DNA from: CAZBUH01 sp964495095
Lineage (GTDB): Bacteria; Bacillota; Clostridia; Oscillospirales; Oscillospiraceae
Assembly: GCA_964495095.1 (NCBI GenBank)
Contig: CAZBUH010000060.1
Location: 1-11,675 of the forward strand
Direction of reading: 5' to 3'
Length of the DNA stretch: 11,675 nt
Part shown: positions 6,507 through 11,675 of the stretch, in pieces
Position numbering within the stretch: the stretch's first letter is position 1
Layout: each line of letters opens with the position of its first letter
The notes under the pieces: model-generated
Databases searched by the model: none
What the model was told of the DNA's origin: nothing
Seen by the model: only the letters and a program-made list of their open reading frames with translations
Position numbers and translations under genes: made by a program

Positions 6507-6574
6507 GCCCCGTTTCCAAACCGGTAACATCACCTGTGAGTTTTCCTGTAATACTAAAACTCAAATAATTCATA

Positions 6575-6580
6575 TATAAT
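6575..6580 (+). promoter_or_regulatory. Possible -10 box for the solute-binding protein gene
   Basis: A perfect TATAAT lies between the LysR stop and the leader hairpin. The bases 17 upstream (6552-6557, TACTAA) are a poor -35, so if real it would need an activator. A start about seven bases later would cut into the 5' arm of the hairpin at 6584-6623. Confidence 0.35.
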
Positions 6581-6583
6581 AGC

Positions 6584-6630
6584 ACTATCGGCCATCGGGC
6601 CGCTTATCCCGCGGGCCGGTAGTATTTTTT
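6584..6630 (+). terminator. Terminator-like hairpin just before the solute-binding protein RBS
   Basis: ACTATCGGCC (6584-6593) pairs with GGCCGGTAGT (6614-6623) over 10 bp including one T-G pair. CGGG (6596-6599) and CCCG (6608-6611) add an inner stem, and six T residues follow (6625-6630). The T run abuts AAGGAGG (6631-6637), the ribosome binding site of the next gene. It may be the terminator of the LysR gene, or an attenuator that sets expression of the solute-binding protein. Confidence 0.65.
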
Positions 6631-6646
6631 AAGGAGGAAATATCTG

Positions 6647-8308
6647 ATGAAAAAACTCATAAAGCTTCCCGCCCTTGCCGCGGCTCTGGCCATTATGGTA
6701 TCCCTGCTGGCAGGATGCGGCGGGGACAGCCCGGAAAATGTGACGGAGGCCCCGGAGCCTACGGAAGCCCTTCAGGCGACCGACGCTCCTGAGGACGGGC
6801 CGTCCGCGGCCCCCAGCGAGGACGCGTCGCTGCCTCTTGTCGGGGAGGAGACATACCTCACCGTCTGGGACACCTTTAATCCCGGACTTCTTACCTATAT
6901 GGACGGCTGGAACGACAACCCCGTTGTTCAAAAGGTGGGCGAGCTTACAAACGTCTACATTGACGCTACCTGCGTACCGGGAAACGAAGCCGGCACCCAC
7001 TTCCCCATTATGATATCCAGCGGCGACTACGCCGACCTTATCGGCGGCGTGGGCAGCAACTACACCGGCGGCTTTGACAGCGCCATTGACGACGGCGTCA
7101 TAATCGACATACTGCCGTATGTAAACGACTATTCCCCGGACTACATGGCGGCCATCCAGGCCCAGGACTGCATGAGGGACTGCGTCACCGACAACGGCGC
7201 CATGGGCGCTTTTTACGCCATAGTCTACAACAATTACAAGGACTCCGGTATGCTTATAAACAAGGACATGCTGGACGATATGAGCATGGATGTGCCGAAA
7301 ACTTACGACGAGCTTCACGAAGTGCTCACCGGCATGAAAAATTCCGGCGTCTCCGACCCCATGTGGGTAATATACTACGGCCTCGGCCAGTATAATTCCC
7401 TGGCAGCCGGCTATAACACCGCCCCTGTCTACAACCCCATGGGATATATGCCCTTTTACGTAAATGACGGCTCCATAGTTTTCTCCTGGACCGACACCAA
7501 CTTTAAGGACTACCTCACTATGCTGTCCCAGTGGTATTCCGAGGGCCTTATCTGGAAGGACTTCGCCTCCGACGGCAGCGTTATGGACATTAAGGACAGC
7601 AACGCCAGGGATCTGGCTTACGACGGCAATATGGGCGTTATCTATTCCGGCGTCGATTTTATAGACATGATGGCCGAGGAGGGCAGCACCTGGGTTGCGC
7701 TGCCGGAGGTCACCAAAAACGGCTCCGACAACGTGCATGTGCTCCAGTCCCCCACTGTGGCCGGGGCGCGGCTCAGCATATCCTCCGCCTGCAAGGACGT
7801 GGAGCTGGCCTGTAAATACATAAATTACTACTTCACCGAAGAAGGCGCCGAGCTGGCAAACTACGGCCTTGAGGGGCAGGCCTTCAACTGGGTGGACGGA
7901 GAGCGCCAGTTCACCGACCTTATCCTCAATAACGAGCAGGGCCTCGGCACAGGTCTCGCACGGCGTATGTACTGCATTGACGACTGGCCCTTCTATGCCA
8001 ACAAGGGCCGCGACCTCTACTTCTACAGCGACGCTGTAATAGCCGCCACGGAGGCCCTTATTTCCAACGTGGACTACACCATGTCCCTGCCCACCAACAT
8101 GTCCCTCACTCTGGATGAGGACACGGAGTTCAACGGCCTCTGGACCGACCTTGTGACCTACGCGCTGGAGAATATCCCCCAGTTTGTCATCGGCACAAAG
8201 AGCGTGGAAAAGGACTGGGACGGCTTTACCTCCCAGCTTAAAGCTATGGGCTGCGAGCGGTGCACCGAAATATATCAGTCGGCCTATGAGCGCTACATGA
8301 GCAAATAA
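6647..8308 (+). CDS. ABC-type extracellular solute-binding lipoprotein
   Basis: A 553-residue exported lipoprotein. The signal peptide is MKKLIKLPALAAALAIMVSL and the lipobox LAGC has Cys24 as the anchor. Residues about 25-62 are a flexible linker rich in Glu, Pro, Thr and Ala. From about 68 (YLTVWDTFNPG) the fold is that of family 1 solute-binding proteins, close to the large LplA-like group that binds sugars or oligosaccharides: SSGDYADLIGG, YNNYKDSGMLINKDMLDDM, PKTYDELHEVLTGMK, YSEGLIWKDFASDG and a C-terminal WDGFTSQLKAMGCERCTEIYQSAYERYM. AAGGAGG (6631-6637) fixes the start. No permease or ATPase gene follows: a strong terminator comes directly after, so it must work with a transporter encoded elsewhere or act as a sensor or scavenger. 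Its substrate cannot be told from sequence. Confidence 0.92.
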   Translation: MKKLIKLPALAAALAIMVSLLAGCGGDSPENVTEAPEPTEALQATDAPEDGPSAAPSEDASLPLVGEETYLTVWDTFNPGLLTYMDGWNDNPVVQKVGELTNVYIDATCVPGNEAGTHFPIMISSGDYADLIGGVGSNYTGGFDSAIDDGVIIDILPYVNDYSPDYMAAIQAQDCMRDCVTDNGAMGAFYAIVYNNYKDSGMLINKDMLDDMSMDVPKTYDELHEVLTGMKNSGVSDPMWVIYYGLGQYNSLAAGYNTAPVYNPMGYMPFYVNDGSIVFSWTDTNFKDYLTMLSQWYSEGLIWKDFASDGSVMDIKDSNARDLAYDGNMGVIYSGVDFIDMMAEEGSTWVALPEVTKNGSDNVHVLQSPTVAGARLSISSACKDVELACKYINYYFTEEGAELANYGLEGQAFNWVDGERQFTDLILNNEQGLGTGLARRMYCIDDWPFYANKGRDLYFYSDAVIAATEALISNVDYTMSLPTNMSLTLDEDTEFNGLWTDLVTYALENIPQFVIGTKSVEKDWDGFTSQLKAMGCERCTEIYQSAYERYMSK

Positions 8309-8320
8309 AAAAATAATTTT

Positions 8321-8382
8321 CAAGGCACGTCCGGGCCTTGCCGCCCGGCGGGGAAATTTCCCCGCCGGGCCTGCTTTATTTT
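8321..8382 (+). terminator. Double-hairpin terminator after the solute-binding protein
   Basis: A small hairpin (CAAGGC 8321-8326 with GCCTTG 8335-8340) is followed by a perfect 14-bp palindrome, GCCCGGCGGGGAAA with its complement (8343-8370), then CTGCTTTATTTT. The second stem is very strong. It ends the single-gene transcript and isolates lexA from it. Confidence 0.8.
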
Positions 8383-8397
8383 CGTTCATATTGCCGC

Positions 8398-8426
8398 TTG
8401 CCACGCCGGCTTATAGATGATATACT
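8398..8426 (+). promoter_or_regulatory. Predicted lexA promoter
   Basis: TTGCCA (8398-8403) and TATACT (8421-8426) are 17 bases apart, about 33 bases before the ATG. No copy of the Gram-positive LexA operator (CGAAC-N4-GTTCG type) is visible in 8371-8458; only a half-like CGTTC occurs at 8383-8387. Confidence 0.6.
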
Positions 8427-8458
8427 TAATGTAACACTTCGGGCAATGGGGCGATTTT

Positions 8459-9040
8459 ATGATAAGTGAAAAGCAGCTTAAGATTTATAATTTCATTTCC
8501 GGCTTTATGGACAAAAACGGCTATGCCCCATCGGTGCGCGAAATATGCTCCGCTGTCGGCCTCAGCTCCACCTCCACCGTCCAGAGCCACCTGAACACTC
8601 TGGAAAAAGAGGGCTATATCACAAGGAGCAGCGGAAAAACCAGGGCAATCAGCCTTACCGATTTCGGCAAAAGTCCCGAGGGTGTGCCTATCCTGGGCAC
8701 TGTGGCCGCGGGCCAGCCCATTCTGGCCGTGGAGGACGCCATCGGCTACATCCCATACAATGCCGGGGATTCCGGAGAGTTTTTCGCCCTTAAAATAAAA
8801 GGTGATTCCATGATAAAGGCCGGTATAATGAACGGCGACATGGTAATAGTCCGCCGGCAGCAGTCGGCCCGACGTGGGGAGATAGTCATCGCCCTTATCG
8901 GCGACGAGGCCACCTGCAAGCGGTACATGCCGGAAAACGGCGAGGTCTGGCTGATGCCGGAAAATGACGGCTACGACCCGATAGACGGCACGGACGCAAA
9001 AATTTTGGGACGTGTCACAACAGTAATACGCATATATTGA
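8459..9040 (+). CDS. lexA: SOS repressor LexA
   Basis: A 193-residue protein, slightly shorter than Bacillus LexA. The N-terminal winged helix-turn-helix (about 1-65) has the LexA pattern GYAPSVREI, then SSTSTVQSHLNTLEKEGYI. The C-terminal S24 domain carries the Ala84-Gly85 cleavage site in VAAGQP, the nucleophile Ser117 in KGDSMIKAGI and the base Lys154 in EATCKRY. LexA represses DNA-repair genes until RecA filaments stimulate its self-cleavage. The ATG at 8459 has only a weak upstream purine stretch (GGGGCG), so translation may be modest. It has its own promoter. No terminator lies between its stop and the glnN promoter, so its transcript should run into the hairpin at 9108-9144. It is the second S24-type regulator in the window besides 974-1714. 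Confidence 0.96.
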   Translation: MISEKQLKIYNFISGFMDKNGYAPSVREICSAVGLSSTSTVQSHLNTLEKEGYITRSSGKTRAISLTDFGKSPEGVPILGTVAAGQPILAVEDAIGYIPYNAGDSGEFFALKIKGDSMIKAGIMNGDMVIVRRQQSARRGEIVIALIGDEATCKRYMPENGEVWLMPENDGYDPIDGTDAKILGRVTTVIRIY

Positions 9041-9063
9041 TGATCTCTTGTGCAAATATATGG

Positions 9064-9092
9064 TTGACAAAGTGCGGGATTCTGTGTATAAT
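9064..9092 (+). promoter_or_regulatory. Perfect consensus sigma-A promoter of glnN
   Basis: TTGACA (9064-9069) and TATAAT (9087-9092) both match the consensus fully and are 17 bases apart. Transcription should begin near 9099, only about 10 bases before the terminator hairpin. Confidence 0.85.
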
Positions 9093-9103
9093 GTGGATAC
9101 ACA
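9083..9103 (+). promoter_or_regulatory. Inverted repeat over the glnN -10 and start site
   Basis: TGTGTAT (9083-9089) and ATACACA (9097-9103) are perfect inverted repeats separated by AATGTGG. As DNA this is a candidate repressor site covering the -10. As RNA in a lexA read-through transcript it would be a hairpin directly before the antiterminator-like stem. The two readings cannot be separated from sequence alone. Confidence 0.45.
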
Positions 9104-9119
9104 CAGCAAAGACGCTGTG
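9102..9119 (+). promoter_or_regulatory. Antiterminator-like hairpin, ANTAR-target-like
   Basis: CACAGC (9102-9107) pairs with GCTGTG (9114-9119) around the 6-base loop AAAGAC. The same GCTGTG is part of the left arm of the terminator stem, where it pairs with CACAGC at 9133-9138. The two structures therefore exclude each other. A 6-bp stem with a hexaloop having A at position 1 and G at position 4 is the signature described for RNA targets of ANTAR antiterminator proteins. Those normally have two such hairpins; only one is clear here. Confidence 0.5.
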
Positions 9120-9153
9120 AACAAAGATTGTTCACAGCGTCTTTTCCTTTTGT
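9108..9153 (+). terminator. Strong leader terminator upstream of glnN
   Basis: A perfect 17-bp stem (9108-9124 with 9128-9144), a 3-base loop and the T-rich tail TTTTCCTTTTGTTT. It sits between the glnN promoter and its coding region, so glnN can be expressed only by read-through or antitermination. It also acts as the terminator of lexA. Confidence 0.9.
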
Positions 9154-9187
9154 TTACCGTTTAATCTAATTTATGGAGGCGCATAAA

Positions 9188-11272
9188 ATGAGCAACGTAC
9201 CGGAAATATTCGGCAGCAACGTATTTGGAATTTCAGCTATGCAGGCCCGTCTGCCTAAATCCACCTTTAAAGCACTGAAGCAAACTATGGACGAGGGCAC
9301 TCCCCTTGACCGTTCTGTGGCCAGCGTCGTGGCCAACGCCATGAAGGAGTGGGCCATTGAAAAAGGCGCCACACATTATACGCACTGGTTTCAGCCCATG
9401 ACCGGCACCACCGCTGAAAAGCACGACAGCTTTATCTATCCTCTGGACGACGGCTCTGTTATCATGGAGCTCTCCGGCAAGGAGCTTGTACAGGGCGAGC
9501 CGGATGCGTCCAGCTTCCCCTCCGGCGGCATCCGTGCGACCTTTGAGGCCAGGGGTTACACCGCCTGGGACCCCACATCACCGGCATTTATAAAGGGCAA
9601 GACTCTCTGCATTCCCACCGCCTTCTGCTCATATACCGGCGAAGCTCTGGACAAAAAGACCCCTCTGCTCCGCTCAATGGAGGCCATTGACAAGCAGGCC
9701 TGCCGCGTCCTCCGTCTCTTCGGAAAAGACGTAAAGAAAGTCACCACCACTGTCGGCCCCGAGCAGGAATATTTCCTGGTGGACGCTGAACTCTACAAAA
9801 AGCGCCCCGACCTTCTATACACTGGCCGCACGCTGTTCGGCGCTCCCTCCCCCAAGGGTCAGGAGCTTGACGACCAGTATTTCGCAGCCATAAAAGACCG
9901 TGTCTCCTCTTTCATGGAGGATCTGAACGAGGAACTCTGGAAACTGGGCATTCTGGCGAAAACAGAGCACAACGAGGTGGCCCCCGCGCAGCATGAGCTG
10001 GCCCCTATCTACACCACGACGAATATCGCCACCGACCACAACCAGCTCGTTATGGAGAAAATGAAAAAGATAGCCTGGAAGCACGGGCTTAAGTGCCTGC
10101 TCCACGAGAAGCCCTTCGCCGGCGTAAACGGCAGCGGCAAGCATAACAACTGGTCCATCTCCACCGACGAGGGCGAAAACCTGCTGGACCCCGGAAGCAC
10201 CCCGGCGGACAACGCTCAGTTCCTGCTGTTCTTATCAGCTGTGATTAAGGCCGTTGACGACTACCAGGACGTGCTCCGCATCTCCGTGGCCACGCCCGGA
10301 AACGACCACCGTCTCGGCGCCAACGAGGCTCCCCCGGCCATCATCTCCATGTTCGTAGGCGAGGAGCTGGACGCCATTATAGACTCAATTATCAGCGGCA
10401 AGACCTGCCCCTCCAGAGAGAAAACCGCCATGGATATCGGCGTTACCGTCCTGCCGGAGTTCTTCAGGGACACTACCGACAGAAACAGGACCTCTCCTTT
10501 CGCCTTTACCGGCAATAAGTTTGAATTCCGTATGCCCGGCTCCTCCCTCTCCATTGCCGGTCCCAATACCGTGCTCAACACCATCGTGGCCGAGTCCCTC
10601 TCACAGTTTGCGGACACTCTGGAGCAGTCCGGCGACTTCAACGCCGACCTGGCCGCCCTTATTAAAAAGACACTTACCGACCATCAGCGGATACTCTTTA
10701 ACGGCAACGGCTATGACGAGTCCTGGGTGGCAGAGGCTGAAAAGCGCGGCCTCTCCAATTTCACCTCCACCCCCGCCGCCGTTCCGCACATGCTCGATGA
10801 GAAGAATGTCCGGGTGTTCGTAAAGCACGGCGTATACTCCAAGGTAGAGCTGGAGTCCCGCTGCGAGATCGCCCTTGAAAATTACTCAAAGCAGATCAAC
10901 ATCGAGGCCCAGACCATGCTGCACATGGTCACGAAGCGCATACTCCCCGCCTGCGTGGAGTACTCCGCAGAGGTGGCAAACTCCATCGCCTCCAAAAAGG
11001 CCATCCTCAGCGATATCCCCTGCCGTGCCGAAACCGAGCTGCTCACAAGGCTCTCCGTCCTCACCGACGAGATATACGACAGGAATAACGCGCTCCAGGC
11101 CGCGGCCGACGGCGCCACAATGAGCGACGCCGAGGAGCTTGCGCTGTACTACAGAAACACGGTTTTCGCCGCCATGAACGAGCTCCGCGCCGCCGTTGAC
11201 GCCGCAGAGCTTCTGGTAGCCAAGGAGTATTGGCCCTATCCCTCCTACGGCGAGCTGCTGTTTAAAATCTAA
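9188..11272 (+). CDS. glnN: Glutamine synthetase type III
   Basis: It makes glutamine from glutamate, ammonia and ATP. The 694-residue length is normal for type III (GlnN), which is far longer than type I enzymes (around 450). Type III landmarks are the N-terminal VFGISAMQARLPK, HYTHWFQPMTGTTAEKHDSF, FPSGGIRATFEARGY and WDPTSPAF. The catalytic beta-barrel carries GPEQEYFLVD (metal-binding Glu near 192-194), HNEVAPAQHELAP (Glu263, Glu270), VNGSGKHNNWS (313-323), ANEAPPAIISMFVG and RTSPFAFTGNKFEFR (ATP and glutamate binding). GGAGG (9175-9179) lies eight bases before the ATG at 9188; an in-frame ATG at 9173 overlaps that site and is unlikely to be used. The leader hints at control of expression by transcription attenuation, plausibly linked to nitrogen. 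It is a single-gene unit closed by its own terminator. Confidence 0.97.
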   Translation: MSNVPEIFGSNVFGISAMQARLPKSTFKALKQTMDEGTPLDRSVASVVANAMKEWAIEKGATHYTHWFQPMTGTTAEKHDSFIYPLDDGSVIMELSGKELVQGEPDASSFPSGGIRATFEARGYTAWDPTSPAFIKGKTLCIPTAFCSYTGEALDKKTPLLRSMEAIDKQACRVLRLFGKDVKKVTTTVGPEQEYFLVDAELYKKRPDLLYTGRTLFGAPSPKGQELDDQYFAAIKDRVSSFMEDLNEELWKLGILAKTEHNEVAPAQHELAPIYTTTNIATDHNQLVMEKMKKIAWKHGLKCLLHEKPFAGVNGSGKHNNWSISTDEGENLLDPGSTPADNAQFLLFLSAVIKAVDDYQDVLRISVATPGNDHRLGANEAPPAIISMFVGEELDAIIDSIISGKTCPSREKTAMDIGVTVLPEFFRDTTDRNRTSPFAFTGNKFEFRMPGSSLSIAGPNTVLNTIVAESLSQFADTLEQSGDFNADLAALIKKTLTDHQRILFNGNGYDESWVAEAEKRGLSNFTSTPAAVPHMLDEKNVRVFVKHGVYSKVELESRCEIALENYSKQINIEAQTMLHMVTKRILPACVEYSAEVANSIASKKAILSDIPCRAETELLTRLSVLTDEIYDRNNALQAAADGATMSDAEELALYYRNTVFAAMNELRAAVDAAELLVAKEYWPYPSYGELLFKI

Positions 11273-11289
11273 GCTTAAAACCGATCCCG

Positions 11290-11315
11290 GCCCCCCTGTA
11301 AAGGGGGGCTTTTTT
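11290..11315 (+). terminator. Terminator of glnN
   Basis: GCCCCCC (11290-11296) pairs with GGGGGGC (11303-11309) around TGTAAA, then six T residues. It lies 17 bases after the glnN stop. Confidence 0.92.
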
Positions 11316-11490
11316 ACTGTCCCGCCGCCGTTAAGCGGCCTGCGGCAGCGGTTTTCATCCAGCATCCGGCTATGGGCTTTTGACCGGCAGGCCGGTATCA
11401 AATTTGAGTCCCGCCGGAGCTTGCCCGCTTCTTATGGGCCATATCTGTTTACACCGCGGAAAACCGGAGCTGAAAATGTCAGAAAACATC
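11316..11490. other. Intergenic stretch without a supported gene
   Basis: No open frame with a ribosome binding site is seen on either strand. The one clear structure is ACCGGC (11383-11388) with GCCGGT (11391-11396), extended by TTTG/CAAA flanks with a small bulge. It has no T run typical of a terminator. It could be an operator or a folded element of an unseen RNA. Confidence 0.4.
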
Positions 11491-11519
11491 TTGAAATAAG
11501 GCGGCTTTTACTGTATTAT
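11491..11519 (+). promoter_or_regulatory. Predicted promoter of the exported-protein gene
   Basis: TTGAAA (11491-11496) and TATTAT (11514-11519) are 17 bases apart. The leader to the ATG is about 55 bases. Confidence 0.65.
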
Positions 11520-11581
11520 AATTTTTAAACAGATTTACTTACGGAAAAGCATGTATTTCAACATCAATAAGGAGGTAAAAG

Positions 11582-11675
11582 ATGAAGAAACGATTTTTGT
11601 CGCTGTTTCTGGTCATGGCTCTGTCACTGGGGCTGGCTCTGGAGATCGTGCCGAGTGCGTCGGCGGAAAATGTAT
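11582..11675 (+). CDS. Exported protein, N-terminus only
   Basis: AAGGAGGT (11569-11576) precedes the ATG by five bases. The 31 codons in the window encode a classical signal peptide: MKKR, a hydrophobic core (FLSLFLVMALSLGLAL) and a likely signal peptidase I site after PSASA, before ENV. There is no lipobox cysteine in this part, so the protein is probably secreted or anchored to the wall by a later domain. The gene runs out of the window and its function cannot be told. Confidence 0.85.
   Translation, partial: MKKRFLSLFLVMALSLGLALEIVPSASAENV

Noticed and set aside
6629..8404. A 591-codon open frame on the minus strand covering the whole solute-binding protein gene
   Set aside because: It has no plausible ribosome binding site or family likeness and ends inside the terminator. 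The plus-strand frame has a signal peptide, lipobox, good ribosome binding site and family motifs. Long antisense frames are expected in GC-rich codon-biased genes.
9118..9135. LexA box suggested by GAAC and GTTC inside the hairpin after lexA
   Set aside because: The spacing of seven bases between GAAC and GTTC does not fit the known four-base spacing; the pair is part of the terminator stem.
1..11675. CRISPR arrays, insertion sequences, toxin-antitoxin pairs, origins or defence genes
   Set aside because: No spaced direct repeats, transposase motifs, small paired genes or DnaA-box clusters were seen.

Overview
The window looks like a chromosomal segment of a GC-moderate to GC-rich Clostridia-type Firmicute, probably a gut anaerobe. 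The grounds are strong AGGAGG ribosome binding sites, textbook TTGACA/TATAAT promoters, a tRNA with an encoded CCA end, a Gram-positive-type LexA, a NifS/NadA/NifU set typical of anaerobes and a type III glutamine synthetase. Species cannot be told from the sequence alone. No phage structural gene, transposase, CRISPR array or toxin-antitoxin pair was seen.

Layout. (1) 1-786: the 3' end of a tRNA, probably tRNA-Tyr, with its terminator, followed by the remains of a drug/metabolite-type (EamA) transporter with a histidine-rich tail. The transporter is broken by an internal deletion and frameshifts and is lower in GC than the rest. (2) 787-973: an AT-rich regulatory stretch with a strong leftward promoter that now has no gene, plus two dyads resembling CsoR-family (metal or sulfur sensing) operators. 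(3) 974-1714: a Cro/CI-type repressor with a LexA-like self-cleaving domain. (4) 1843-4374: a tight operon of cysteine desulfurase, quinolinate synthase NadA and a NifU/IscU scaffold. It pairs the [4Fe-4S] enzyme of NAD synthesis with the machinery that builds its cluster. (5) 4389-5428: convergent terminators and a leftward gene for a two-repeat lipoprotein of unknown function. (6) 5518-8382: a LysR regulator followed by a lone ABC-type solute-binding lipoprotein, with a terminator-like hairpin placed directly before its ribosome binding site. (7) 8398-9040: lexA. (8) 9064-11315: a perfect consensus promoter, a small attenuator-like leader and glnN (type III glutamine synthetase). (9) 11491-11675: promoter and signal peptide of an exported protein cut by the window edge.

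Most of the window is housekeeping biology. The best lead is the short leader before glnN. There a 6-bp stem with a 6-nt loop carrying A at position 1 and G at position 4 competes for the same bases as a 17-bp terminator. That is the geometry known for ANTAR-protein antiterminator targets, which in Clostridia often control nitrogen genes. Second is the orphan leftward promoter beside the decayed His-rich transporter. Third is the nifS-nadA-nifU arrangement with a cysteine-rich NifU tail.
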